Assembly (NCBI RefSeq): GCF_010389155.1
Contig: NC_057761.1
Coordinates: 11,596,501 to 11,660,500 of the forward strand
DNA length: 64,000 nucleotides
Direction of reading: 5' to 3'
Source: Erigeron canadensis
Taxonomy: Eukaryota; Streptophyta; Magnoliopsida; Asterales; Asteraceae
In this document: piece after piece, positions 49,619-62,267 of the stretch
How positions within the stretch are numbered: the first letter of the stretch is position 1
How the letters are laid out: each line of letters opens with the position of its first letter
Notes under the pieces: generated by a model
Seen by the model: the letters and a program-made list of their open reading frames with translations, nothing else
What the model was told of the DNA's origin: nothing
Database searches by the model: none
Made by a program: the position numbers and the translations under genes

Positions 49619-50454
49619 ATGACGTCTTAGTTACCGCAAAACTATCAAGCTTTGCTGAATCAATCGATTCTGATGGATCATGAGACCGAAAAGGCCAATT
49701 CACCACCCAAGTTGATAAGCCTTGATAGATATTTCAGTTGGAAGGGAAGATTGGAGTCATATTGTAGACTTATGTATGTACGGATGTGGATTTGTATTGT
49801 CAATGGTTATGTTCATCCAACAGTGACAAATGACAAGGATGCTTCCGGTTCAAGTGGTGGAAAAGCAGCTACATATGAGCAAATGAACGTTGATCAAAAG
49901 AAAGACTACGAGGCTGAAAGTAAGGCTTTAGGATCACTCTGAATGGCTCTCCAAGGGGAATTCTTGCACTTATTTAAAAAGAATGAAAGTGCAAAAGGCT
50001 TATGGGATGCACTCAAAGAGCATTGTGAAGGTGATGAAGATCTCCCAGTTAAATGGGAAGGTTTGGTCACATCAAACCAACAAAATCCCGAATTCAGTAC
50101 ATGGACTCTGGATCAGATTATTCGAAAGCTGAGAGGTCAGGATATGAAGAGAAAGTCAAAAGAAGCAGGTAGCAGTGATTTTGTTTAGCGTCCGGAACTT
50201 TATCATACCAAGCCAAGTGTTGCTTCTGTTAAATCTTCAAGTGGAGGAATTACTGCCTTCTACAATGGAGATTATGAAAAGATGAAGATGTCAATGGATT
50301 CTGACAACTTGATGTATGTAACTTCTCCGGAATCAGCTATGGTTGTTCATAATGGGAATCATCAAAGTAGTTCGCCAAGCTCGAGTTTAACAGGGATGCC
50401 GATGAGCATAAGATCTGCTGAGGGACATTTGAGTATGCTTGTCTCGTTTGTGTC
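49619..50454 (+). pseudogene. Copia gag fragment of the third family
   Basis: ATG at 49619, stop TAG at the fourth codon, then open text PPKLISLDRYFSWKGRLESY (gag N-terminal pattern), a stop at about 49940, WDALKEHCEGDEDLPVKWEG, and a stop near 50187. It ends where another LTR begins at 50455. Likely internal deletion, since the usual gag is longer. No zinc knuckle. Confidence 0.75.
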
Positions 50455-50779
50455 TGTTAGAAATTCAAAATAGTGATAAATTGTAATTTAAGATTAGTGG
50501 ACATACTTGTTGTTAAGTCATAGATGAATGATTTCTAAGGTTGAGGGACTAGATGTGATAATTAGCATAAATATATAGTTAGACTATAAATAACCCCTCA
50601 CACCTTAGAAATCATAACAACTTTAAGCCTTTCTTATTCATTCCTGTAACTTTATACACACTTAATTCCAATCATTCCTCTCCCTCTCCCTCTCTCGAAA
50701 CACACACTAAAACACGAAGAACACGCACACGTCCTATCCACCATTGAATCTGTGAATTCGGTGTTGAAATCATGTTATC
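50455..50779 (+). repeat. LTR of an outer copia element (plus), left part, split by an insertion
   Basis: Starts TGTTAGAAATTC at 50455, with TATA-like GACTATAAATAACC near 50581, and runs to ATCATGTTATC. The last three bases of the LTR and its PBS-like TGGTATCAAGC lie at 62603-62617, on the far side of the inserted element. It is clearly the same family as the LTRs of that inserted element: both start TGTTAGAAAT(T/C)C and share ACTTGTTGTTAAGTCAT and GATTTCTAAG. Confidence 0.85.
50775..50779. repeat. Target-site duplication, left (TTATC)
   Basis: TTATC immediately left of the 3' LTR, matched by TTATC at 62598-62602. Five base pairs is the copia size. Confidence 0.9.
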
Positions 50780-51111
50780 TGTAACAACACGATTTTATCA
50801 CTCGAATTCACATCAACAATGGCGGTTTAGTGTGTGTGTGTTCTTGGTGTTTGTGTGTGTGTTGAGAGAGAATTGGGATCAAGTGTGAGTTATTCAGGTG
50901 TAATGGTATGAAAATGTGTGTCAAGGTTATGCCAAGGTTATGTCAAGGTTATGATTTCTAAGGAATTGAGGGCTATTTATAATCTAAACTAACCAACTAT
51001 GCTAATTTTCACAATTAGCCCCTCAATCTTAGAAATCATCAACGCATGACTTAACAACAAGTAAGTCCATAACTTAAATTACAATGTATCACTATTTTTG
51101 GATTTCTAACA
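50780..51111 (-). repeat. 3' LTR of the nested copia element
   Basis: Plus strand begins TGTAACAACACG and ends TTTCTAACA. On the minus strand it is TGTTAG...GTTACA. TATA-like ATTATAAATAGCCC near 50965-50985 on the minus strand. Confidence 0.92.
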
Positions 51112-51124
51112 TTCTCCCCCTTAG
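51112..51124 (-). promoter_or_regulatory. Polypurine tract
   Basis: CTAAGGGGGAGAA on the minus strand, directly next to the 3' LTR: the plus-strand primer for reverse transcription. Confidence 0.9.
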
Positions 51125-53936
51125 TGATATATTGTAAGGTTTGAAGTACGTGTTGTTTTGTCTTGTAGGAATGAATTTGATGAGCCCGGTGGTGAAGACA
51201 ATTGGTGTGTTGAAACAAGTCTTCAAAGCTTTCACATTGTTTTTGGAGAACTTGATTCAGTCTTGGTCTTGGACTTCTTGAAGTTAAATCATTTGTTGAT
51301 TCTCAATGTTCTTTTTGAACAGAGAATGATAAATGTGTGTGTATTAAATCTTCGAGGATTGTTGAATCAAAGATCAGAGTTGTCTTTTGAAATGCGGAAG
51401 GTATGAACTTGTCTTGAATTCTTCAATCTTCGAATCTTAAAGTCTTTTCTTTGAAGTCTTGGAATGAATTTTCAGAAATATGTACTCTCCCCCTTGATGT
51501 GTGCAATGTAGCTTTTGGTAAAGTGTTGTTGTATGACTTGAAGATCTTTAATTTGATGAAGACTCTTTTTGAAGCTTTTCTTCTTTTGTATTGAATCTTC
51601 AGCCTTTTGTCCTTTGAAGCTTTGATCTTTGTCACATCGTCTTGAACACTTTTGAGAGTAAACATTTCAATAAGGTTTTGGAAATTCTTTTATGAAAGTA
51701 ATCATGCTCCTCCTCAATTCATAAGTAATCACAGTCTTTGATTGGAGCATTTTTGAACTTTTTGTAACATCTTGAGTGAGCATCCTTTCATTATTGATCT
51801 TGATCTTCTTATCCTTAAAATCATTATCCATTTTGATCTTCTCATATCTTCATCTTCAATCTCAAAATTTTTTAAGTCAAGATCTCATCTCAGCTAAGAC
51901 CTAGTGAGAATTTGAGCTCAATTGACCATCTTGAAACTTGCAGTATTAGTCATCTAAATGAACTAATTTCTTCCCCAATCAAAATCAATCATACTATTTT
52001 TCCCCCTCATAATGACAAAGTTGGGAACCAATGTCATTATGCAAACATTGATTGAATAGAATGTCAAAAGAAATCAAAAGATCCATAGCGCAATGGTGTT
52101 TACACAAAGATATATTAACTAACAACTCATCAACCCAAACCATTAATCCAACCCAAATAACCCTATGGGTGACTAAAATGTAAGGTTGAAGTTGTTGGTA
52201 TAAGCATTTTATTATGGTGTTGGTGTGTTCTGTGTTGGGGTGATGAGAAAAGATACCGGATAAGAATGATCCGTTTGCATTCAAAAATCGAAAGGATTAA
52301 TGAAATGACCGAAAGAAATGTATACCATTTATCGGATTTCCTATGTATCATTGAGAAATGCACAAAGCAAACCTCTAACATAGTTTGGTCTTTTAGCTTT
52401 CCAACCTCAAGATTGCTTCAAAGAATGTAAACCATGGTCAGTGTCACCTAAGCGTTCGATAACCATGTTCTACTATCCTTAAAGACTTTTAGGAAAAAAA
52501 AATCCAAGGTCACAATAGACTTCTTGTTAACTCAATAATTACACAAATGCAATTATGAGACCTACGTTCAAAGCTGGAAATGATGTTAGCAATGGTAGGA
52601 TTTCCATTTGATCAACGTGAAATATCAATTAAGATATCACTACAAATGTTCCGGCTATATCACAAAGATACGCATGTATATCACAAAGATATGACGCAAA
52701 TGTGTCCTAAAGAATGAATAACGATCAAATTAATGATCAATCACGAGAGCTCTAGACACAAAGTGATCAAATGAAGTCGGGGACTGGAGCAGAGTGTCAC
52801 CCTTTTTCAATATCAACGTCTTCCAAATGAATAGTCAATAGAAATGAGAAAATCTCCGTGAGAAATAAAACAAGCATTTGTTAAGAAACACTTGAGTGGT
52901 TAGGTAAAGATGTGCATCGCTTCATTGGGTCCATGAAGGCTTCTTCAATACCGAGATATCAACAAATGACATCCGATAGAAATGTGTTTTACCCGGCGAT
53001 TTGAGAATTTTAGAGAAGGGTATCAATTCTTTTAACCCTTTTCACACAACATTATCACCATAGCCTCTCATTTTCGACTTTACTCCCTCCAACTTATTTT
53101 CAAAAAATCATCATCTCTCAAAATACCCTCACTATCTACCGAAAGATGTGAAAACTCCGGGGTTGGAACTCATCGGCGATGATGAAGTTCATGGAGTAGA
53201 CTTTTGAGAAAAACCTAGTCGCTCATGTGCAAACTTAACACCGAACTTCCTTTGAAGAAAATATTTTGAAAAAAAATCATCAAATGTGAAAAAAAATGTT
53301 TAAACAACACATTTGAAGTTTGAAAGAGATTTGAAATCACAAACTCCCCCTTAGTCTATGCAAAGATAGATCAAAAAGATTTTCATAGAAAAGGTGGAGC
53401 AAAAATGATTTGTGTGAAATCAAAACAGGTTTTATGAAAAGTGAACTCAATCAATTGTTCAAGATGAGACAACTCAGGAGTACACAAAGGCGTTCAATCC
53501 TTTGCTTCTCATATCAACAATTGAGAGTTTTTGAAACAGGTGCAACAAAATTGCAATCAACATCTTGTGATACTCAGGTTATCATGATGAAAATCCAATA
53601 TATTACACATATACATTCATATAAGACCACTTGGAAGTACACAAAGGCGTTCAATTCCGCGTTATCTTATATCAATTTATATGTATAACAACATGAATGA
53701 ATTCCAACTTTGAAACATAAATAATTTTTTCTTTTTAAAACCGGGTTGCATACAGAGTATATGCAAGGCATTATGAAATAAATAACACAAATAAGCACGG
53801 GTTATACACTGAGTGTGCATAAGCCACAAAAAACTTTTTCTTTCTTTTGAAAATTTTATACTTTTGTATTTGATTTTTGTTTTTCAACTTTTTATAATTT
53901 TTGAAATATCAAGAATTCCTTCTATGGTAAAGTGAA
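51125..53936 (-). other. Noncoding tract between RNase H and the PPT of the nested element
   Basis: No convincing ORF on either strand. Extra polypurine tracts on the minus strand occur near 51486-51495, 51999-52006 and 53344-53353. The words AAGTACACAAAGGCGTTCAAT recur at about 53479 and 53634. In Sireviruses this position can hold an env-like ORF; here none survives. Confidence 0.6.
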
Positions 53937-54707
53937 TCAAGGATCAAGATTTAGCATACCAAGTTTAGAGATGATGAAATTAAACCTCTTTTCGTCCAGT
54001 GGTTTTGTGAATAAATCAGCGAGTTGGTAGTCAGTTCCCACGAAGTAGAGTTCGATGTCACCTTTCTCAACATGATCTTTGAGAAAATGATATCTCACAT
54101 CAATGTGCTTTGAGCATGAGTGGTTGACTAAGTTGACAGCAATTGCAATGGCACTTTGTGAATCACAATAGATAGGGACACGATCATATTTCAGACCATA
54201 ATCGGTAAGCTGTGTCTTCATCCATAACACTTGAGCACAACAACTAGCAGCAGCCACATATTCAGCCTCCGTTGTTGACAGTGATACACAATTTTGCTTC
54301 TTGGATGACCAACTTACAATCTTATCCCCTAAGAATTGTAAGGTACCAGATGTGCTCTTGCGATCAAGCTTACAACCTGCATGATCTGCATCTGAATAGG
54401 CAGTTAAATTGAATCCAGTATCCCTTGGATACCAGAGACCAAGATTGGGTGTACCCTTCAGATAACGAAAAATTCGTTTCACAGCTTGGTAATGTAAATC
54501 AGTCGGAGCGGCTTGATACCTAGCACACATACATGTTGCAAACATTATATCTGGGCGAGATGCTGTAAGATACAACAACGAACCAATCATGCTTCTATAC
54601 CTCTTTTGGTCAAATGATTTCCCATTTTTATCAGCATTAATGTTTGTACGAGCAGCCATTGGGGTTGAAATTGAAGAACATGTAGTCATATCAAACTTTT
54701 TCAACAT
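53937..54707 (-). pseudogene. Copia RT C-terminus and RNase H, open frame
   Basis: 256 codons open, from the last part of RT (RSMIGSLLYLTASRPDIMFA) through RNase H: YSDADHAGCKLDRKSTSG, KQNCVSLSTTEAEYVAAA, IPIYCDSQSAIAIA-like text, ADLFTKPLDEKRF. Active-site acidic residues (SDAD, TEAE, CDSQSA) are present. It is separated from the rest of RT by a frameshift near 54710, so it cannot be expressed as part of Gag-Pol. Confidence 0.9.
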
Positions 54708-54712
54708 ATCCT

Positions 54713-55426
54713 TTATGTACTTACCTTGTGATATAAAATACCAGTTGGTAATTGTTTGATTTGTAAACCCAAAAAGTAATTCATTTCCCCAATCATGCTC
54801 ATTTCAAAATGATTGACCATTAGAGATGAAAAGTTTCGGCAAAAAGTTTGACTGGTTGACCCAAAAATAATGTCCTCAACATATATTTGGACAAGTAAAA
54901 CATGCTTACCTTGCTTACGAATAAACAGGGTAGGGTCAATAGTGCCTTTGGTAAAGCCTCCTTTGAGTAAGAAAGTAGTTAAGGAATCATACCATGCCAG
55001 GGGTGCCTGCTTCAAACCATAGAGAGCCTTGTCTAACTTGTAGACATGGTTTGGCTTCTTAGGATCAACAAAACCTTCAGGTTGCTCCACGTAAACTTCT
55101 TCTTTGAGTTCTCCATTCAAGAACGTTGTCTTCACATCCATTTGAAACACTTTGAAGTTTCTGAATGCGGCATAAGCTAAGAATATATGAATGGCCTTCA
55201 TTCTTGCAACAGGAGCGAAAGTTTCGTCGAAATCCACACCAGGTTGTTGGCAGTAACCCTTTGCAACCAATCTAGCTTTGTTCCTTACTACAACTCCATT
55301 TTCATCCTTCTTGTTCTTGAAAATCCACTTGGTGCGAATTGGTTCTTCTTTCCTTGGATTTGGAACCAATCTCCATACCTTTAGTCTCTCAAACTGAGCT
55401 AATTCATCTTGCATTGCTTTAACCAC
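54713..55426 (-). pseudogene. Copia reverse transcriptase, frameshifted both sides, YVED at active site
   Basis: Blocks: [73 protein letters not shown], then [11 protein letters not shown] near 54880. The canonical motif is YVDD; the first Asp is Glu here. It is joined to integrase upstream by a frameshift near 55405 and to the RNase H part by one near 54710. Confidence 0.92.
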
Positions 55427-57384
55427 TCTGGATCACTAAGAGCTTCAGAGACTGTTTTGGGTTCGATGTTACTCAGTGAAAGTGCAACAAGACACTCATT
55501 GACTGTAGTACGGGTAGAAACACCAGCTTGTGGATCTCCGATGATCTGTTCTGTAGGATGATCTTTGCGCATACGCGACCACTTGTTGTCATGAGGAAGA
55601 GGATCTTGTTGATGAATGTCAGCATTATCATCATTAAATCCAGAGTTCTGTTGAGAAATGAAATCATAGCTCGGAAGAACTCTTTCCTCAAAATTTGGAT
55701 GATCAAAATCCAGTGGTACATACACATTTGGAGTATTTGATGGATTTGTTGTTTGGGTGATTTGAGAAGGTTGTTCTTGAACATTGTTTTGAGAATAAAT
55801 ATCACTTGAAGATGATTCTTCTTGCTCTGAAGAATTTGAAGATGATTCACGATTGTTGTCAGCAACTGGTTCATTTGTTTGAATAGGATCATTGTTCGGA
55901 ATTGGTTCATTGATGACTTGAGGTTCCTTTTCTTGAATCGGTTTTGAATTGTAGAATTCTTCGAAAAGAATATCTAGCTCTTCACTTGTTGGAGTTGGAT
56001 ATTTCTTGAACTTTGAAGCTAAGGTAGACGTCCTTGAGGAAGCACGTGAAGTACTTGGATCACTAATTGTTGGTAGCAAACTTTCTTGTTCAAATATCAT
56101 GCCAGACATCTCGTCAAACCAAACATTCATGGTTTCTTGAATCGTGTTTGTTCGACGATTAAAGATGCGATATGCAATCGATGTCTTTGAGTAACCAACA
56201 AAGTAACCTTCGTCACCTTTCCTTTCAAACTTTCCAACATTTTCCCGATTATTCAAGGTATAACAGACACACCCAAAAATATGAAAGTAATTGATGTTGG
56301 GTTTGCGTTTGTTAATAACCTCATAAGGAGTCTTCTCATGACGCTGATTGATGATGGACCGATTTTGAGTGTGACAGTTAGTGTCAACAGCTTCAGCCCA
56401 CATATTTGATGGTAACTTGGAATAAGCAAGCATTGTCCTTGCTGCTTCCACCAGCGTACGGTTTCTCCTTTCAACGACACCATTTTGTTGCGGGGTACGA
56501 GCAGCAGAGAATTGGTGAGTAATGCCTTTTGATTTGCAAAATTCATCGAAGATGGCATTTTTGAACTCAGTACCGTTATCCGAACGGATATAACGGACTG
56601 GAAGTTGAAGATTCACTTGAGTGGAAGTGATGAAATCGATCAAAATTTGAGTTGTTTCAACTTTTGAAGCAAGAAACTTGACCCAAGTGTATCTTGAATA
56701 ATCATCAACGATAACCAGAATATATCTCTTCCCGTTTCTGCTTTGTACTTTCATAGGCCCACAAAGATCCATGTGAAGCAAATGAAGAGGTGCCAAAGTG
56801 TGTGGAATTTTCTTTGGTTTTTGAGAAGTTCTTTTGATCTTCCCAACTGCACAAGAAGGACAGACATGCTCACTCTCATACTTGTAGTCAGGCAAGCCTT
56901 CAACAAGTTGCTTGTTGACTAAAGCATTGATGGTTTGATAATTCAAGTGAGAAAGCCTTCTATGCCACAACCAAGAATTTTTCGAAGTAGCTTTTGAAAC
57001 AAGACAGATATTATCAGTTGGTTGGTTATCATCAAGATTAACTGTGAAAAGATTATCATCACGATCTCCGCATAGGATATCAATTCCATCTAGAGTTTGG
57101 ACTTTGCACAGAGATTGTTGAAAAAGAACTTGAAGGTTGTTGTCACAGAACTGTCCAACACTGAACAAGTTATGACTCAGACCTTCAACATAATGGACTT
57201 TCTTAATGACAATTCCGTTTCTTTCAATATCTCCATAACCTAGAATTGGAGCGAAATTGTTGTTTCCGAAACGAACAGTTCCCATGAACCTTTCAACAAA
57301 GTTCTTGAGCAATGATTTATTGCCAGTCATGTGTTTTGAACACCCGGAATCGAGTATCCATACACAGATGGTTATTTCCTGCAA
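55399..57384 (-). pseudogene. Copia protease and integrase, open 661-codon frame
   Basis: Starts in the protease at WILDSGCSKHMTG (DSG intact, residues 9-21). Pre-integrase zinc region with WHRRLSHLNYQTIN and CPSCAVGKIKR. Integrase core with HMDLCGP, VDDYSRYTWV, SDNGTEFKN and QQNGVVERRNRTLVEAARTM, so the DDE residues are present. A Ser/Asn/Gln-rich linker leads to HPTEQIIGDPQAGVSTR. The catalytic half looks intact; the frame is lost just before RT. Upstream a stop at 57394 separates it from the linker frame. Confidence 0.92.
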
Positions 57385-57393
57385 TCAAAACTT

Positions 57394-58239
57394 TTAACCG
57401 ACTTTAGGTACCCACTTAAACACGGCTCCTTTGTGGTTAGTTAACACAGGCAGGGGGTATAACTTAGGATATGCATACAAACATGCTTTAGAATCAATAT
57501 GAGCATTAACAAGCACACCATCAATAAGCACATTCGTATAAAAAGTACGCACATTCACATTTGAATTAAAAGTAACATGTTTAACAACATTCAAACAAGC
57601 ACGACCATTATCATTGTTTACAGCCCCACAAGGCATAGCCTTGGATTTATTAACATTGTTCACTAAAGATGAATTGTTTAAATCAACAGAAACTCTTTTC
57701 ATTCTGTTACCAACACTCTTTCTCCTCCTCCTCTTCTTCTTTTCCTCAACAGACAATTGCTTAAAATTGATCTTAGGTTCTAATGACTTAGGAACCCATT
57801 TGGTCTTTCCATCTGTTGAATTGACACTAAGAAGATTAGAATGAGGGGTTTTAAACTTATTCATCTTTTTTGTCTCTTTTGGGGTTGAGGAAACTTCTTG
57901 CTTCTTAGGTTTGGCAATTGAAAACCATCCATATCTAGTTACACCATTTGAAGTATCCCTAGTTAGCAAAACGGAACTAGACTTAGGCACTTTAGAAATT
58001 GAACTAGATTGAGAGTTAGACAAAGAAGCATTTGGATTGTCATTTGGAAGTTTCACTTTGTGATACCTTGGTTTTGGTGAGGTCTCAACTTGTTTCTTTT
58101 TAACATGTTTGTCAGGTTTTGGAGGGTTAGGACTCTTTTGTTCAGTCTTGACAGAAGGGGTAGAACTCTTTTGTTCAGCCTTGACGAGTTTAGGTTTAAC
58201 TCGTTCTTGGAAGTAATATGATGCTGGAGCTTTGGACAC
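57394..58239 (-). pseudogene. Lys/Ser/Pro-rich Gag-Pol linker of the nested element
   Basis: 281 codons, basic (KKKRRRRKS near residue 170), ending VFKWVPKVG just before the protease. Typical Gag-Pol linker, with VNAHIDSKACLYAYPKLYPL near the end. No enzyme motif. Confidence 0.7.
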
Positions 58240-58244
58240 TGATT

Positions 58245-59057
58245 TTAGTTTTTGAGATTTCCTTTTATTTCTTTTTGAAAATTTATGATTTTGATAGATT
58301 CAATCTTTTTCTCAGTTTCTGAGTCAAAAACATATTCTCCCTCCATGAATTTATCAAAATCATCTTTGGTGAATTCATTCGAAAATGTAGAAATATCAGG
58401 AATCTTGTTGTCCAACATCATACCACGGGTAGTCTCAGGAATAAGGTCGACTTGGACTGAAACATCCTTGGTTTCACAAGAAAATTGAGTAGAAGTATCA
58501 ACACCTATACTAGCACAAAGCTTAGGGTGAACAACTAGCTCATCAAGATTTTCGCATGTGAAAAATCTATAAAAGTACCATATCAAAACTAAGTTATGCG
58601 CAAGATCTTCATCAGATAAATCAGATTGCACATAATTTGCAGCTAAAGAAGTAGCAGTAGTTTGACAAGTACATGCAAAACAGTCAGTCACGGTCTGGGT
58701 GGATGAACTTGTAGATGAATCACAAGTAGTCTGAGTGAAATGGTCTACTAAGAGACTGAAATCAGTTTGGGTAGAAACATTCACACAAACTTTCTTGATA
58801 TCAACAACAACTGATTCATTCTTCAAATTCGGACTTTGAGACTGTAGATTATGAATGAGTTTTTGTTGAGATTCCACTGTTTGTTGTAAACCTTCTATTT
58901 GTTTTTCCAAAAATGTGGATGGAATATACAATTTAGTTGGTTTTGGTGGAGAAATGACAAATTCTTGGTTTTGAAAATTAGACGCAATCTCTTCTAATTC
59001 AAAAATTGTTGAATTTTTCGTTTCATAAGAAGTATTGATAGCATCATAATTAACCAA
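58245..59057 (-). pseudogene. Gag-Pol middle segment of the nested element
   Basis: 270 codons, Thr/Ser/Gln-rich, with a coiled-coil start (LEKQIEGLQQTVESQQKLIH) and repeated VSTQTD/SSTQT words. No known domain. Lies between the gag tail and the basic linker, in a frame separated from both by stops. Confidence 0.65.
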
Positions 59058-59142
59058 AAATTATTCTTTTGAATCTTCTCAACTTCATCAGTCTCAAATT
59101 CGTCATCCAAAGGACGAATGAATTGTTGTACCATACCAAGTC

Positions 59143-61160
59143 TCAAAATTTCTCATCATACAAAGGTATAATTTCTTCTTTTGCTTTTTGCAATGGAGTG
59201 ATATTCTCAAAACCCAACCCAAGAAGAAGTTCCGATCTATCAATCTTTGATTTATTGAAATAGGCAGTGAAATCCAAAAGAGGATTTTGTTCAACTTTGT
59301 ACAACTTTTCTTGATAGAAAAGTATATTCTTTTTATGTTCCTCAATTTGTCTTTCAAGGTTTTCAATCTCAATGCCTTTTAAAAAACAATTATGATTTAA
59401 ATCAGAAACTTTTCTTTCGAGTTCAATTGTTTTTGGTGTAGCTTCTTGAAGCTTCTTATTCAGAATATCAACATCCATTTGTCTTGCATTTGCCCGAAGC
59501 CATTCATTGGTCTTTTGAACTTCAAGATCTTGATTGGCTTTTTCAAGATCAAGAATGGTCTTTTCTAAATTATGGCACTTTTCCAATAACTTAAAATCAG
59601 GAGACGCATTCATCTCACATTCTTTAACCAACATTTGTTCTTTGTAATTTTGAAATTCTTGTTTCATAGCATCATACTCAAAAAGTAGTTTAGAATTTTC
59701 TTCAAGAAGTTTTGTGTACTCCCTTTTTGAAAATAAAATGCTATTTTTCAATTTCTTGTTTTTGTTGGCTAAAGAAGTGTAATGATTCGTCAAGTTTGAT
59801 AAGGCAATTCTACAAGACTCTTTATCCTTAATTGATGAAAAAGTAGAGTCGAGATTTACCTCATCATCGGGATATTCCTCGTCAATGCTGTCAGCCTCCA
59901 ACACTTTGTCTTTGCTCAACCTTGCCATGAAACATACATTTGCAGACAGATCTTCATCTTCATCATCAGACAGCAAAAGCCACTTGTCATCTTCAGCAAT
60001 CAAGGCTTGACCGGCTTCAACTTGCTTTGCCAAGAGCATCTTCTGCTTGTAGTATTCATAATTCTTCTTGCGAGGCAGCTTGCAATCCACAGCAAAATGA
60101 CCAGGAACTCCACAGTTGTAACACTTTTTGTCAGATGTTTTTCCTTTTTCCACGATTTGTTTCTCAGTTTCTGCTTTCTTATCTCCGTTCTTGGAACCAC
60201 TTGTTTCACCTTGTTCAAACTCTTGTGATGATATTGTTCCTTCTTTGGAAATGCACTTGTTGATGAAGTACGAAGATTGTTGTTAGTTGGCCTCGCTTTG
60301 AAATACTTTTTCTTGAAATGCTTAGTCACAGCGGCAAGAGCTTGGTAGAATTCATCAGGAACACCATCTCTTGGAGCCAAGAAATCTTCTCCCTCCTCAT
60401 CAGATGAAGAAACAACAGTCATTTGTCTTTTAAGAGCCTCAGAAACCTTTCTTTCAACAACCAATGCCAAAGGATCAGTAGATACAACTTCTGGCACTTT
60501 GTTGAATGAATATTTGCTTAGAACTTGATGCTCATTCAACTTGAAAGATTCATAAAGAGTATGAATGGTGAATTTGGTCAGATCTTGATGTTGCTTGATT
60601 TGAGTTCCAAAATCTTCCCACTCGGGACAAGTGCTTTGATGAATTTGATGTTCAGCTCAATTTCAGTTTTCTTGACCTTGTTCTTTCTCAGCTCATTGAT
60701 TACATTGCAAAATCTGTAGTACACGGACTCGAGAGATTCATTTGGTGATTTCTGAAAATTGTCAAACTCAGTTAAGACATTTGTCAGTCGGATTGTTGAG
60801 GTTACATCAGCACCTTCCATTTGTCTAGCAACTTCATCCCAAATCTCCTTTGCTGTGTCATAAGAATCAACTGAGCCATAGATCTCATCAGGAAGTGCTT
60901 GAACAAGCATGACCTAGCTCTGTTGTCAGCATCAGTACGATCTCTTTGTTCGGCATTCAAAGATCAGGAGTCAAAATAGCACTGGTAGTAGGATGACGAT
61001 GCATAGCAAGTCCATTCATGATTGAATCCTTAAGCATGTGACCATTAGTCTGACGTTCCACATAATCCATGAACCTTTTCTTCTAAAGTCCATAGTTACC
61101 ACGATAAAGAACTAGAGGTCTTGTATCAGTACCCAGAGCCAACGCTTCACGAGTAGCCAT
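59143..61160 (-). pseudogene. Copia gag of the nested element
   Basis: ATG at 61158-61160 (MATREALALGTDTRPLVLYR). In-frame stops at 61083-61085 (TAG) and 60957-60959 (TGA). The capsid-like part is in 60578-60910 (UBN2: EIWDEVARQMEG, SPNESLESVYYRFC), then 60000-60539. The zinc knuckle CYNCGVPGHFAVDC is intact near 60085-60125 in the next frame, followed by acidic LLLSDDEDEDLS and a long coiled coil to 59143 (VEQNPLLDFTAYFNKSK). Several frameshifts (about 60910, 60600 and 60150). Confidence 0.9.
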
Positions 61161-61189
61161 TAGAATTGATTTGAGAATTGAATTGATTT

Positions 61190-61820
61190 TTGAAGAAAGT
61201 ATGAAACGATCTAAAATGAGATAGAATGAAACGATCTAAAGTTGGAAAGATAGGAAAACAAATCTAAATTTATAGGAAAAACGATCTAATTTGATTGGAA
61301 ATGAAACGATCTAAATCTTGATTGAAATGAAACGATCTAAATGTCTTCAGGAATAAAATGACCTAAATAATTTTGATGAAAATTCTAAGTATTCTGAATG
61401 AATTTGGACAGAGTTTTGGTAATGTAATGGAATGAATTGAGCAAAACCATCACGAAGATCAGTTATCCAAGAAGTAATCAAACCATGAATTTGTTTGAGT
61501 GAAAGATGAAACGATCTAAAAGAGATCGTTTTGGATTCACCAAAACTGAAACGATCTAAAGAGATCGTTTTGGTTTTTCAAAGTCTGAAACGATCTAAAA
61601 GAGATCGTTTTAGATTTCTTCACAGAATTTCACCAAACTTGATTATTTTCAAGAAATTGAATTGACCAAACCAATCCAAAGGATCAGTTAGCCACAATCA
61701 ACTCTTCACACCACAACCACACTTGTCAAAACGATCTAAATTGAATCGTTTTACACCACAACACTGAAATGTAAGTATCAAGGAAAAAAAACTGAAACGA
61801 TCTAAATAAGATCGTTTTAG
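61190..61820 (-). repeat. Array of AACGATCT / AGATCGTT palindromes in the element leader
   Basis: AACGATCTAA-type copies at about 61205, 61230, 61280, 61305, 61331, 61510, 61550, 61589, 61729 and 61796. Five are paired with an inverted ATCGTTTT about 10-15 bases away (61510/61523, 61550/61562, 61589/61602, 61729/61745, 61796/61809). Lies between the PBS and the gag start. Confidence 0.9.
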
Positions 61821-62253
61821 CTTCACAATGTCGTCTTCAACCTCTGAACATGAACAACTCCATTGACGATTTTTAAAACTTCAATATCTTTTGATTTTCT
61901 GGGAATTGGAATGAAACCACTTGCAAACGTTTGTTTTCACCTTAGCAACGATCCGATTAACACAATTCAGCTTATAACACAACAAAATCAAATCCCAATT
62001 TTAGCGCCAAAAACTCAAAATCTGAACTTTTGATCCAGATCGAATTAGAACACGAAACTTGAGAGGATTATAATTAACTATGAGGAATCGAACGGTGAAC
62101 AAACATTGTGATTTTATGTGATTTGAGAGGTTATTTTTGAATTTTCATTGATTTAAAAAAACGAACAAAAACAGGATTAAAACAGAATTAAAAGGTGATT
62201 GTTTGATGAATTGTGATTGAATTCAGTTATGGATCGAGATCAAACGATGTTTT
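61821..62253 (-). other. Remaining leader of the nested element
   Basis: No ORF. Minus-strand words TTTTTGGCGCTAAAATTGGG at about 62000 match the outer element's leader at 62840-62860, supporting one family. Confidence 0.65.
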
Positions 62254-62265
62254 GCTCTGATACCA
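62254..62265 (-). other. Primer binding site of the nested element
   Basis: Minus TGGTATCAGAGC, two bases inside the 5' LTR; complementary to initiator tRNA-Met 3' end. Confidence 0.92.
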
Positions 62266-62267
62266 CA

